Shown here one piece after another: positions 43,901 to 51,154 of a stretch of DNA of 64,000 bases. This stretch comes from a virus. How positions within the stretch are numbered: position 1 is the first letter of the stretch; each line of letters starts with the position of its first letter. Below the pieces are notes generated by a model. The model made no database searches and was not told the origin of the DNA. It saw only the letters and a list, made by a program, of their open reading frames with translations. The DNA is taken from the IMG/VR virus record IMGVR_UViG_3300049001_000044, positions 186,001 through 250,000 of that record; one strand, 5' to 3'. Position numbers and translations under genes: made by a program.

Positions 43901-44636
43901 TGAATCCTGTCTGTGACAGCACTTCCTTCATCGACGATTCAACTTCACCAATCGTAGAGCGAAGACGCTTGAAGTCCTCAACACCTAGGTCAGTGCGAAG
44001 GTTACCCGTTGCCTTATCGAATACTTTCAGCTTGTCTTTAGTCGCTTTCGACAAATTCTGTAGACCACCGACAGCCTTACCCAACTCGTCAAAGTACGCA
44101 GCTCTTTCGAACTCTTTGAAGTTGTTGATGAGGGTGAGATGCTCAGCATGGAGTAGCGACTGAGCTTTGGTGTTCTTAGCCAATTCATCAGTGAACCTGC
44201 CCATGCCGGCAACGATCAAGGTTGCTTGGTTGTTCAGCGCTGCCGCGGACGTGCCGAATTTATCGATACGTTCGGTCATGTGATGCATAGAATCAGCACC
44301 TTCAGACCATGAAGTGCGGAGCGCTGCTAGATCCTCGTTGGCGTCAGCGACCTCATTCGATAGGTCGCCAGATACCCGCAAAAATCGCTTAGCCGCTTGG
44401 TCATATCCTTTCGCTGCGCGCTTTGCGCTTTTGAACGCTATAGTTCCTCTGCGCAGCGAGATATCATCATCGTCATCAAATAACGATGAGGCAGGTGTTT
44501 GTCTTGGTCGTCCGCTCGGAGTAGTCCTGTGGCCGAACGATTGCTGGCCACCCATCTGACCCAATGAACGGGTAAGCGAGGCAATATTTTGGTTGAGTTC
44601 TCTCAACGCGCGGAGGCTATCTTCTTCAATTCCCAT
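40944..44636 (-). CDS. Tape-measure-like tail protein, 1230 aa
   Basis: Largest gene of the window; ATG 44636 follows AGGAAAC. N-terminal two thirds are helical (LRALRELNQNIASLTRSLGQM and long coiled coils), then Ala/Gly-rich amphipathic repeats (AANAVRGAA / GAVRGAA type, residues ~830-930), a hydrophobic glycine-rich segment (VLIPIPGVGALIGGAVGGAL) and a Pro/Gln/Ala-rich region with the repeated KPDAQQAS. This fits a tail tape-measure protein, which sets tail length and often contributes membrane-active segments. It lies opposite its likely assembly chaperone. Confidence 0.75.
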   Translation of the reverse strand: MGIEEDSLRALRELNQNIASLTRSLGQMGGQQSFGHRTTPSGRPRQTPASSLFDDDDDISLRRGTIAFKSAKRAAKGYDQAAKRFLRVSGDLSNEVADANEDLAALRTSWSEGADSMHHMTERIDKFGTSAAALNNQATLIVAGMGRFTDELAKNTKAQSLLHAEHLTLINNFKEFERAAYFDELGKAVGGLQNLSKATKDKLKVFDKATGNLRTDLGVEDFKRLRSTIGEVESSMKEVLSQTGFKSFGDLFNARQFNVSPGDHLSPEEATRAAMGQDGASINRDAVARMAAMLQERGLFHPQNEAHNVLDANGQMRGNLENIDWEGLAQEIANLESTFGNTAHNIDRNTQLFQTALGRFIGSMNNAAGQFSAMDSIKKMVTDFLSSTAAFKFAARKIKEMWEEISDFNIAQIPASYLQVNKASVALGLSFKETVALMDENKRMLAIYGPEKFQAAMGMMQKTFQKYGYTMKQAAETIGPTVESAISAGINIRDPGELNKYADTMMDQFQKVSGMVKISAQEFAALNKTLFQSDGAFGIMLGMDTQRRNMYAQELVQLRTKYVAQGLEIQQAQELVKAQQEQQRGRLAERTGDAAKLMQQAMLAGMGSDQAMEVYRLASKGRRSKDEQARFTELTGQIGQEFEKRTNEGYGASGNGAMGDIYNELRQDLQPSGQTQQIQRSGEQIQMAKEAGAQVNPDEQKKASEAAKGNESVAVLGQAINQVSSVINNAFLGAIVGSTAALVAFAFQLSRTSLLMGGPGGLLSALKNIGSGGLNAARTGASTAANAVRGAASSTWGAVRGAAPRVAGAVEGAAGSVMNAGRTAVGAVRGAATGVAEAAPGALRGASSAAGSLIKGGAGILGKAAGPLAGIIAAYQAWGDIDDAEEQRKKGEITDKQATVKKTGAVTGAAGGVAASLAGAAIGQVLIPIPGVGALIGGAVGGALGSWLGKTGGEAIADAVVSDKKPDAQQASTPAPTPTPAQSKPDAQQASPKKDMTPAQLGQAVGQMINPQKDDKSTVAKPTSDDKPANPIVDGINQATPTLATAIADAIKAVFVEAGVIQAKATGKQSDALKSLATTMTSTSSLNPLATTMGDLSTTIKTATDASTSTPLLDSISPFASTMATPLNTSVQPIAPPTQQIQTVDSATDALTKGINTLTQDGENLLDVKDEAALAQLQSIATNMAQAVAFLQSLVDQKPSANTSATAAPPPNNMNQIPTAFQFTTGRTNT

Positions 44637-44667
44637 GGGAGGTGTTTCCTGAGTGACTGACGTACGG

Positions 44668-44674
44668 ATAAATA
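44668..44674 (+). promoter_or_regulatory. Late promoter, plus-strand half of a divergent pair
   Basis: GGATAAATAG, 57 nt before the gp26-like gene. Confidence 0.75.
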
Positions 44675-44685
44675 GATCTAGCAAG

Positions 44686-44692
44686 TATTTAT
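44686..44692 (-). promoter_or_regulatory. Late promoter, minus-strand half of a divergent pair
   Basis: CCATAAATACTT, 50 nt before the tape-measure gene; its motif is 12 nt from the opposed plus-strand one. Confidence 0.75.
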
Positions 44693-44730
44693 GGTTGCAC
44701 CAGATTATAGAAAACACACATAGGAATCCC

Positions 44731-45519
44731 ATGTCAGAACAGAACAACCCACTACTGTCCAAAGTTAAACTCCCAGGACGAATCTTCCAACTCCCTTCGC
44801 TAGGCCTCTTCTACAAGAACGGTGAGCTGAGTGACAACGTTTCGAACGGTGAAGTCCACGTTCGACCTATGTCTGCACTCGCAGAAATCCACATGAAGAA
44901 CCCTGACCAGCTGTTCTCAGGTCAAGCGGTTGCAACGGTCTTTAGAGAGTGTGTCGAAGGCGTAGAGAAACCAACTGAACTGCTGGCCAAAGACGTCGAT
45001 GCGATCATGATGTTCCTCCGCACTGTTACGTATGGTCCTGGCTATGAGTTCGCTGCAAAGCACTACTGCGAGAATTCCAAAGATCACACCTACATCGCTG
45101 ACGTGGATCAGTTCATTGCATCAACCGTTGCGATCGATCCTACCGTCGTAGACAAGCTCTACACCGTCGAGGTACCAAATGGCCAAGTCGTCAAGATGCA
45201 GCCATCCCGTTATGCAGACGTTGTCGCTCTACTGAAAGCAAACCAAGGCAAGGACGAGATCACTGTTGAGGATGCGAAAGCTAACCTCATGATGATGCTG
45301 AACTCGGTCGTTACCGAAGTCGATGGCATCACCGACAAGAAGATGATCGATGAATGGCTGCGTCAGATCCCAACCACCTACGTCTCGCTCATCGCAAGCA
45401 AGATCGAAGGCATCAACAACTGGGGTCCTACGATGAGATGGAAAGGGAAGTGCCGTGATTGCAATGGCGACTTCGAAGTTGAACTGCCAATCAACCCAGT
45501 GTCTTTTTTCACCGAATGA
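44731..45519 (+). CDS. T4 gp26-like baseplate hub / tail assembly protein, 262 aa
   Basis: Starts MSEQNNPLL...VKLPGRIFQLPSLGLFYKNGEL, with the LPS-x-G-x-F-Y entry and the (V-x-V-R-P-M)-(E/H)-K-P-D-x-L-x-x-G-x-A pattern of the T4 baseplate gp26 family. A late C-R-D-C pair (CRDCNGDFEVEL) suggests half of a zinc site. Located beside the tape measure, as tail chaperones usually are. ATG has AGGA 6 nt upstream. Confidence 0.7.
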   Translation: MSEQNNPLLSKVKLPGRIFQLPSLGLFYKNGELSDNVSNGEVHVRPMSALAEIHMKNPDQLFSGQAVATVFRECVEGVEKPTELLAKDVDAIMMFLRTVTYGPGYEFAAKHYCENSKDHTYIADVDQFIASTVAIDPTVVDKLYTVEVPNGQVVKMQPSRYADVVALLKANQGKDEITVEDAKANLMMMLNSVVTEVDGITDKKMIDEWLRQIPTTYVSLIASKIEGINNWGPTMRWKGKCRDCNGDFEVELPINPVSFFTE

Positions 45520-45740
45520 TTAGTGCTGGCGACATGAGAGCGGTTCAAGGTCTCATCCACCGTCTAGGTGTAGAGATCAAATCGCTCATCAAGTCGTCGC
45601 TGGAAATTTCCTACTTCAGCCGAGGAGCATGGCAGTACGAGACAGTCCTTGCGATGTCTGCTGGTGAAAGGGAGATGGCCGTAGAGTTCATCAACGAACG
45701 TCTAAAGGCCGCAGGAAAAATGCAGCATCCAGTCTTCTGA
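45516..45740 (+). CDS. Small tail-assembly partner protein, 74 aa
   Basis: Starts inside the stop of the gp26-like gene (ATGA). Helical; SLEISYFSRGAWQYETVLAMSAGEREMAVEFI looks like the C-terminal part of a tail chaperone (an A-W-x-Y-x-x-V-x-x-M-x-x-x-E-R core). Could be gp51-like or the second tail chaperone product; not certain. Confidence 0.55.
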   Translation: MISAGDMRAVQGLIHRLGVEIKSLIKSSLEISYFSRGAWQYETVLAMSAGEREMAVEFINERLKAAGKMQHPVF

Positions 45741-45782
45741 TCTGTCCTGGAATTCAGACACTTGCAAGGGACACGCAAAAGA

Positions 45783-45806
45783 AAAGGGAGCCATTGGCTC
45801 CCTTTG
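45783..45806 (+). terminator. Intrinsic terminator
   Basis: AAAGGGAGCC-ATT-GGCTCCCTTT then GTTGTTTTG after the 74-aa gene; 10-bp stem. Confidence 0.8.
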
Positions 45807-45813
45807 TTGTTTT

Positions 45814-45899
45814 GAGCTTACCAGAGGTGCTCAGAGATGTTCAGACGACTTTGACACTAGCAACTACATCTCATTGTTAGGAGGTCTCTCAGCACCTCT
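45814..45899 (-). repeat. Intergenic stem-loop repeat, copy 4
   Basis: Both boxes present; here AGAGGTGCT (one end) and AGCACCTCT (other end) can pair over 9 bp and enclose the variable part. Begins at the stop of the 111-aa gene and faces a convergent terminator. Confidence 0.7.
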
Positions 45900-46234
45900 T
45901 ATTCGTCGACAACTTCACCGCTCAGACCATCACGGTCATGATACACCGCACCATGCTCGAAGTGGTAGATGCTTTCGGCATTCTTCCCATCGTTCAGGAC
46001 GATCTCACCACGGCTGCCACCCACGATCGAGAGAATTTCCCCGGTGAATTCAATGATCTCCTGGAAGTCGGAGTTATCCTCAACCCAGTGGTATGCGTCA
46101 TGAGGGGTATTGAACACCTTGTAATCAACGCCATCACCGCCTGAGCACGCCAGATAGCGCTTGTTATTCGGGGATTCGGTGAGTGTGGTCTGGGTCTGCA
46201 TACCCGCGAGTTTGCGAAGCTTATTTTGATCCAT
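45899..46234 (-). CDS. LRKLAG-tagged protein, 111 aa
   Basis: N-terminus MDQNKLRKLAGMQTQTTLTES: LRKLAG tag followed by an L-T-E site. The rest is a small acidic domain (HYHFEHGAVYHDRDG near the end). Late motif at 46268-46274. Probably delivered into the prohead; function unknown. Confidence 0.65.
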   Translation of the reverse strand: MDQNKLRKLAGMQTQTTLTESPNNKRYLACSGGDGVDYKVFNTPHDAYHWVEDNSDFQEIIEFTGEILSIVGGSRGEIVLNDGKNAESIYHFEHGAVYHDRDGLSGEVVDE

Positions 46235-46267
46235 ATGATTTCTCCTGGAGGATAGAGATAAAATCAG

Positions 46268-46274
46268 TATTTAC
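46268..46274 (-). promoter_or_regulatory. Late promoter (GTAAATA)
   Basis: TAGTAAATACTG on the minus strand, 34 nt before the 111-aa gene. Confidence 0.5.
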
Positions 46275-46304
46275 TATAATTCTAATTTTATCACACATTC
46301 GAAT

Positions 46305-46631
46305 TTAGATTTTGAAAGTTACCCAAGAGGAATCCTTGATGTAAACCTTTGCATCCCACATGTATTCACCGGCTTTTTCACCGTGGCCAATGTAGGTCGC
46401 AAACTCAGATTCCCTGACAAAGTCCCTCATCACACCGGAGAAACCCGCGAATGCAGTCCTTGTCACCCAACCAAGTCCATTCTCTACAGTGATGTGGTGA
46501 ACACCTTCAGAATCTTTCCAGTGTTCGATCTCGCCATGGTGAGGGAAGGCTTCCTTGATTGCTTTCTTGATTTGGGAGAGAAGCTTTTTGACTTGCTTCT
46601 CTTCACGTTCAGCTTGATTGACCAGTGCCAT
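46305..46631 (-). CDS. Hypothetical protein, 108 aa
   Basis: Helical charged N-terminus (QAEREEKQVKKLLSQIKKAIKEAF) and beta-rich aromatic C-terminal half. Good SD (GGAGGTAGC) before ATG. Function unknown. Confidence 0.6.
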   Translation of the reverse strand: MALVNQAEREEKQVKKLLSQIKKAIKEAFPHHGEIEHWKDSEGVHHITVENGLGWVTRTAFAGFSGVMRDFVRESEFATYIGHGEKAGEYMWDAKVYIKDSSWVTFKI

Positions 46632-46665
46632 GCTACCTCCATGTTATCAACATGGAAGCATTATA

Positions 46666-47202
46666 TCACAGTTGCGTTACGAAGATCGTGTTTTCAGAAG
46701 TGAATGGATTTTGATGAATGTCTACCCCACGATTACGAAGGAACAAATTCAGTTCCTGCAAGGCGATGTCACGCGTCATGTCCTTATCGCGGCTGCAGGT
46801 AAATTCATACCATTCATCTTCCTCGCTCACGTCGTATGGTGAGTTGTCGATCATGAAGACTGCTCGCTCCACTCCACCCTTCTTGTACTGGATAAAAGCT
46901 GCCCCATCGGTGTTGAAGATACCGCCACATCGACCATCGCCGAAAATCGTGAAGGTCTCATCCTCATTCTCGAGCGACAGCACCTGGTTGATCCCACCAT
47001 TAGCAATCTCCAGCACTACGATGTTACGAATCTTGTTGAATGTAAACGTGGTCACTTCTTCCAGATCGTACGCTTGGACCACATCCTGCCAATTTTGGTA
47101 CTCACCACCGTCCAGGTACATTGCGCGGAACGAGTTGTATCCTACCGCTTCCGCCAGCCCAACTTCATCTGCTCGGCACAGCCAATTACCAACCTTGATC
47201 AC
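46666..47202 (-). CDS. Hypothetical protein, 178 aa
   Basis: Mixed alpha/beta, acidic; FGDGRCGGIFNTDGAAFIQY and EEDEWYEFTCSRDKDM stand out but match no family I know. Overlaps the histidine phosphatase gene by 4 nt. Confidence 0.6.
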   Translation of the reverse strand: MIKVGNWLCRADEVGLAEAVGYNSFRAMYLDGGEYQNWQDVVQAYDLEEVTTFTFNKIRNIVVLEIANGGINQVLSLENEDETFTIFGDGRCGGIFNTDGAAFIQYKKGGVERAVFMIDNSPYDVSEEDEWYEFTCSRDKDMTRDIALQELNLFLRNRGVDIHQNPFTSENTIFVTQL

Positions 47203-47699
47203 TTGAGAATCCTTTCAATGAAGTCCTTACGATCGTACTTCCTTACTTCGCAGTTCTCAACACGATAGCCACGTGGGTCCAGCACGTCCATCAAAACACC
47301 GTGGCAGAAGATAATGAGGTCGAACTCATGAGCATCGACGACTCGCTTAACACGATCAACGACGAACTCCCTACTCTCCGTGTTGACGTAATCTTCTGGG
47401 TCATGCTCAGACGGTTGGTGCCAGCACTCATTCACTCGCGAATCAACGACGATGGGGTACCCCATGCCGAACGTTGCGATCTCAGCAGTGAGTTGAGTGC
47501 GCTTATGCTTGGAGGCGATGATGGTGGTGTGAGTACCAAATCGATCCTCATTCATAATAGAGGGCAGGGTCTTGTGCAGAGCTAGCGCCTGGTCGACGCC
47601 TTTTGGCGTCAGAATGTTTGCGTGGTCAGGGACGTCAAAGTACCTGGAGTCGGCGTTTGCCAGACACTCACCGTGTCGAATCAAGATAATGCTGCTCAT
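47199..47699 (-). CDS. Histidine phosphatase superfamily protein, 166 aa
   Basis: Active-site IILIRHGECLAN (R-H-G) at residues ~4-15, a second R/K site (IIASKHKRTQLTAEI), an N-E-C-W-like acid (~89) and the second catalytic His in IIFCHGVLMD (~130). Phosphoglycerate mutase-like phosphohydrolase; substrate unknown. Coupled to neighbours by 4-nt overlaps. Confidence 0.85.
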   Translation of the reverse strand: MSSIILIRHGECLANADSRYFDVPDHANILTPKGVDQALALHKTLPSIMNEDRFGTHTTIIASKHKRTQLTAEIATFGMGYPIVVDSRVNECWHQPSEHDPEDYVNTESREFVVDRVKRVVDAHEFDLIIFCHGVLMDVLDPRGYRVENCEVRKYDRKDFIERILK

Positions 47700-48985
47700 A
47701 CTACTTCCTCTTCAGTTGGAGTCTCGGCTGAGACTCGAATGTTTGTCTTCTCTTTTACCAACTCCACAAGCTCTCGCTCTGATAGGTTGGTGATCACACC
47801 GTCTAGTCCATCGTGAAGCATCAGACCAGTTTGACCAATCGCTTCCCAGATCTTGTACCTTGCTTCCTTCTCCCACTGGAAGTAGAGTTGGAAGATTTGC
47901 TTCTGCGCAAGACGCGTTGGCTTGCTGTTCAAGAGCATGATGCACAGCTCGCGCTTAGCACTCCTAAATTGCTTCGCGATGGATTGAAGGCGTTTACCGC
48001 TCTTCATCATCTGTGTAGGAGAAACTTCAGGCGCAGCTTGACGCACGATCATGACTGCTTCTGGTAATCGTCCATCACCAACCATCAGCTTAGGAGATGC
48101 ATTTGAACCATTCGCCAATGCCATGATCAACTTCTTGACAGTGGAGATGTTCTCGTTTGTTGGTGGCCGATGCAAAATCTCTAAGCACAGCTCTTCCCTG
48201 AACTTCTGTTTGTCGTATGCTGCACGGAGTAGGTCTGGGTACTTCAAACGAAGTTGCTCCATTTTGCCTTCATGCTTCTTCTCTAAATGGTCAAGAAGGA
48301 ATTGGCAGAATGCATTCTCGATGTCGATGGTTGCCCCAAACATCTCAGTCCTCAGCCATCCAGGCCATGTCTCGATGGCACGAATGGGCCAGACAGAAGT
48401 GTCGCGAGCCTGAAGTTTACCGGCAGGGCGATAGTAGAAAGTGACGGGACCTTCTTGCTGCATTAGCCAATCGATGGCTGGCATCAGCTCTTCCCTCTCT
48501 TCTTCCTTGATGCGAACACGTATCAGTGGGAGGTTGTTCTTCCTAACGCTCACGGTGGTCTGCACTAGGGTCTTGTTCGTAGGAGGAAGACCTGGATTGA
48601 AGGTAATTCTGGATGCGATCTCTTCGATCGCCTCTACGTATTTCAGTGGTAGTCGTTTAGGAGTAACGAGGGTGGGAGACTTGTTCATCCCATCCTTCAA
48701 GTTGAAACCTAGGCGAGTGATGGTGAAGAACTTCTCGATGATGATCTTGGCGTCCCTCACTTCGTTCGTGAGAGCTGTCATGATCAACTCCTCGCTTATC
48801 ATGCCAGGAGTCTTCAATTGTTTCTTCACCAGCTTGTACCATGCGAAGGCGACAGAGACGATCATCTTCTGTCGCTTCTTGCGGTTAGTCCACCACATCC
48901 CTTGAAGGTCAAAGAAGTGACCAACGAAGAGAGGATTGTCGCGTCGAATTTCTACGTCAGATTCGACGGTGTGGAAGAAGAGCAT
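47696..48985 (-). CDS. Large protein with polymerase-like motifs, 429 aa
   Basis: Not a family I can name. C-terminal half contains ATIDIENAFCQFLLDHL (around residue 224), TVKKLIMALANGSNASP (~295) and TGLMLHDGLDGVI (~398), in the order and spacing of polymerase motifs A (D...), B (K...N-G) and C (H-D). Upstream, YYRPAGKLQARDTSVWPIR is another conserved-looking block. Polymerase-fold relationship is an inference; it lies among late-regulator and small phosphatase genes. Confidence 0.45.
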   Translation of the reverse strand: MLFFHTVESDVEIRRDNPLFVGHFFDLQGMWWTNRKKRQKMIVSVAFAWYKLVKKQLKTPGMISEELIMTALTNEVRDAKIIIEKFFTITRLGFNLKDGMNKSPTLVTPKRLPLKYVEAIEEIASRITFNPGLPPTNKTLVQTTVSVRKNNLPLIRVRIKEEEREELMPAIDWLMQQEGPVTFYYRPAGKLQARDTSVWPIRAIETWPGWLRTEMFGATIDIENAFCQFLLDHLEKKHEGKMEQLRLKYPDLLRAAYDKQKFREELCLEILHRPPTNENISTVKKLIMALANGSNASPKLMVGDGRLPEAVMIVRQAAPEVSPTQMMKSGKRLQSIAKQFRSAKRELCIMLLNSKPTRLAQKQIFQLYFQWEKEARYKIWEAIGQTGLMLHDGLDGVITNLSERELVELVKEKTNIRVSAETPTEEEVV

Positions 48986-48986
48986 C

Positions 48987-49427
48987 TTAACGCCTTAATG
49001 CATGAGTGTAGTTGATGAATGCGCCATAAATGGCAGTGTGGTAGAACGCCATCGCGTTACTCGATTTGTCAGGGTTGAAAACCAAGCAAGTACGAATCAA
49101 GATGTTCGTTGCGTGCACGAACATATTATCACGCTCATCATCACTAAGAAACGCGAATCTGTTCTGCTTTCGCTCGTACACATGGCGGGTGAACTCTGCA
49201 ATCAGATCACAGAGGCGTTCATTTGGCGAACCAACTTCTTTGCTCTTTGCGATCTCTTGCAAGAAAGATTCATTCCAGGACTGTAGGGGAGTGAGGATAC
49301 CACCAGTGATAGGAATTTCAGGAATCTTTGGACCTGCTGAGATACGCCGTTCTACTGGCGTATCTTCTCTGCACGTACACATATCGTAGCGTTCATGGCA
49401 CTTAGAGCAGCTGTAGTGGTCACCCAT
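48987..49427 (-). CDS. Second gp55-like protein with N-terminal zinc knuckle, 146 aa
   Basis: C-terminal half, ERDNMFVHATNILIRTCLVFNPDKSSNAMAFYHTAIYGAFINYTHA, mirrors the core of the gp55-like late sigma in this window (REDMVAAAIANLCNNALKFNPEKSANPFSFYTTAIHNSFLQYM). N-terminus has CSKCHERYDMCTC, a four-cysteine cluster absent from gp55. The following sigma region is missing, so it may be a divergent alternative sigma or a regulator. Confidence 0.65.
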   Translation of the reverse strand: MGDHYSCSKCHERYDMCTCREDTPVERRISAGPKIPEIPITGGILTPLQSWNESFLQEIAKSKEVGSPNERLCDLIAEFTRHVYERKQNRFAFLSDDERDNMFVHATNILIRTCLVFNPDKSSNAMAFYHTAIYGAFINYTHALRR

Positions 49428-49943
49428 TCATTGTACCTCTTTGTAGCGTTTACGAAAACCCTCAATCAGCTCATCAAGCGAGTCAAATGTGGGGATGTTG
49501 TTGCGCTGACACACGACGTCCACGTTACCCTTTCGCCAGAAGCCGTCAGGGCAGCAAACAAGCAGCTTGCCAGACTTGGCGAACAGACCTAGCTCCATGA
49601 GGGAGATAGGCGAGAGAGTTTTTGTATCGAAGTAAACAACAGCAATCGTTGCGGCCTCCAGCATGTCCAACTCCCAATTCACTTGCTCGACGAAGTGCGG
49701 ATTATCCAAGCTTTGTTCCCAGCTGGAGTCCCAACTATCGCGACGAGGATTCATAACGATCAAATCCAAGTCACTCACTTCGTCTTCGAATTTGGTTTGC
49801 CAATCCACCGCCTTGGCCATCTCAATGCTTCCTGCTAAGAAAACACTCGTCTTGTAGGGAAGCATTTCGTCTGGCCTGACAGGTGGCTTGAAGACGTTCA
49901 GCCCGCGCAGGAGACTTGCAACTTGGGACGGTTTCATATTCAT
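49428..49943 (-). CDS. Nucleoside 2-deoxyribosyltransferase-like protein, 171 aa
   Basis: TSVFLAGSIEMAKAVDWQ (G-S-I-E-M start), NPRRDSWDSSWEQSLDNPHFVEQVNWELDMLEAATIAVVYFDTKTLSPISLMELGLFAKSGKLLVCCPDGF follow the nucleoside deoxyribosyltransferase fold, with catalytic Glu in M-E-L-G. Used for nucleoside salvage or base exchange. ATG 49943 is favoured by AAGG about 8 nt upstream. Confidence 0.72.
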   Translation of the reverse strand: MNMKPSQVASLLRGLNVFKPPVRPDEMLPYKTSVFLAGSIEMAKAVDWQTKFEDEVSDLDLIVMNPRRDSWDSSWEQSLDNPHFVEQVNWELDMLEAATIAVVYFDTKTLSPISLMELGLFAKSGKLLVCCPDGFWRKGNVDVVCQRNNIPTFDSLDELIEGFRKRYKEVQ

Positions 49944-49965
49944 CTTCATCACCTTACTTGGTATG

Positions 49966-49988
49966 GGAGGAGGCGTGCCTCCTCCCAA
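49966..49988 (-). terminator. Perfect GC-rich hairpin
   Basis: GGGAGGAGGC-(A/G)C-GCCTCCTCCC, 10-bp stem and minimal loop, between the 37-aa gene and the transferase gene; no U-tract, so more likely an mRNA hairpin than a terminator. Confidence 0.5.
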
Positions 49989-50001
49989 TGGTTAGCTTCT
50001 A

Positions 50002-50115
50002 TCAGCCAAAGATGTAGTAGAGCACAGCCAAGACAAGTACTGCAGGAACGATAATGAGCGTCATCACCATACCCACTGCGAATTGGGCTGCACTAACAGG
50101 AGTGTGGCGTGCCAT
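50002..50115 (-). CDS. Small membrane peptide, 37 aa
   Basis: Frame MARHTPVSAAQFAVGMVMTL...VLAVLYYIFG: one transmembrane helix after a short polar start. Begins immediately at the stop of the 100-aa gene. Function unknown. Confidence 0.5.
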   Translation of the reverse strand: MARHTPVSAAQFAVGMVMTLIIVPAVLVLAVLYYIFG

Positions 50116-50418
50116 TTAACTCGCGCGGTGCGAGTGGGCTTGCTTCTTCATCTGTTGGTAGATGGCACGGCCACATGCCGGGTCCAGTGCAACGGTGCCA
50201 CCAAAGACGGTGCCAGCAGGAGCAGTGGTGAGGGTGTTGACCAGCTTGGTGACATTGACGTCCTTGCCTTCTGCATCCTTGGTCTTGCCAACGACGACTT
50301 CACGTTGATCAAGGCGAACGTTGGTGTTGTGAACCAGCCAACCTTGACCAGCGATTGCACCTTGATCCATCAGGTGCTTGACCAGTTGACGAGTGCGTTT
50401 GGCTTTCTTTTCGTTCAT
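50116..50418 (-). CDS. Conserved phage protein, 100 aa
   Basis: Basic N-terminus (MNEKKAKRTRQLVKHL) and a distinctive tail VALDPACGRAIYQQMKKQAHSHR, which resembles a C-G-R-x-x-Y-x-x-(M/L)-K-(K/R) ending of a small conserved phage family. Function unknown. Repeat copy 5 lies just upstream. Confidence 0.6.
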   Translation of the reverse strand: MNEKKAKRTRQLVKHLMDQGAIAGQGWLVHNTNVRLDQREVVVGKTKDAEGKDVNVTKLVNTLTTAPAGTVFGGTVALDPACGRAIYQQMKKQAHSHRAS

Positions 50419-50440
50419 GTTATGTCCTATGTATTATGAG

Positions 50441-50520
50441 AGGTGTTTAGAGAGGCCCAGAGATGTTCGGGACTCTTACGTGATAGCTTACTTAGCGAGC
50501 ATGTTGGAGGTCTCAGAACC
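50441..50520 (-). repeat. Intergenic stem-loop repeat, copy 5
   Basis: Boxes CTGAGACCTCC and CATCTCTGGGCCTCTCT present; middle hairpin weaker than copies 1 and 3. Starts at the stop codon of the 213-aa gene and ends 22 nt before the 100-aa gene. Confidence 0.65.
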
Positions 50521-51154
50521 TTCCTGCATAAGTTGGGTTCAGATCGCTGTCAACGTGATCGATCAGGTAGCCGTGCGGAGATTTGTAGAGCAGGACTTCC
50601 CAGTTGTTGATACTGGCTGTGCCTAACTTTCCAAGTTTCGGTCTTACAATTATAAAATGTACGTCATCAGACGATAACTGCAAATTTTCAACAAAGAAGC
50701 AGGCGTCACTACCAAATACGCTGATCGCATGAAGAGTTTTTCGAGGAACTTTGCTTTTTGAGGGAGGTACTGCGTTGAGCGGAGCTTTGGTGATTTCAAA
50801 GGTGCCTGAGCTGAACTGCGCCGAGTGGTGCGTAGTTTGATGGGGTTGGATTAGCGCTCTACTTCCTTTTGTCTTTTCAGCAAACGAAATCATTTCGTTC
50901 ATGAAGTTATTATGGACAACTGAGTGCATGCAACTCCTCGGCTTACCCATCACTGATTTGACCATGTCCTTATCTGGTGGGATGAACGGGAAATCAGAGG
51001 AGTTTTGCCGTGAGATGTAAGGTGAGAGGAATCTTGCTCCTCTTTCATACATCTCGTAGTACGAAGCAACGATTCGAAGAAGATCGTTGTAGCTGTTGGT
51101 AGAGCGGAGAATGTCCGCTCTACCATTATAACGTGGTGCTTGTCGTTCTGTCAT
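50513..51154 (-). CDS. Hypothetical protein, 213 aa
   Basis: Mixed alpha/beta; C-terminal DDVHFIIVRPKLGKLGTASINNWEVLLYKSPHGYLIDHVDSDLNP looks like a compact beta domain. Coupled (4-nt overlap) to the nuclease-like gene upstream, so the two may act together. No family recognised. Confidence 0.6.
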   Translation of the reverse strand: MTERQAPRYNGRADILRSTNSYNDLLRIVASYYEMYERGARFLSPYISRQNSSDFPFIPPDKDMVKSVMGKPRSCMHSVVHNNFMNEMISFAEKTKGSRALIQPHQTTHHSAQFSSGTFEITKAPLNAVPPSKSKVPRKTLHAISVFGSDACFFVENLQLSSDDVHFIIVRPKLGKLGTASINNWEVLLYKSPHGYLIDHVDSDLNPTYAGRF

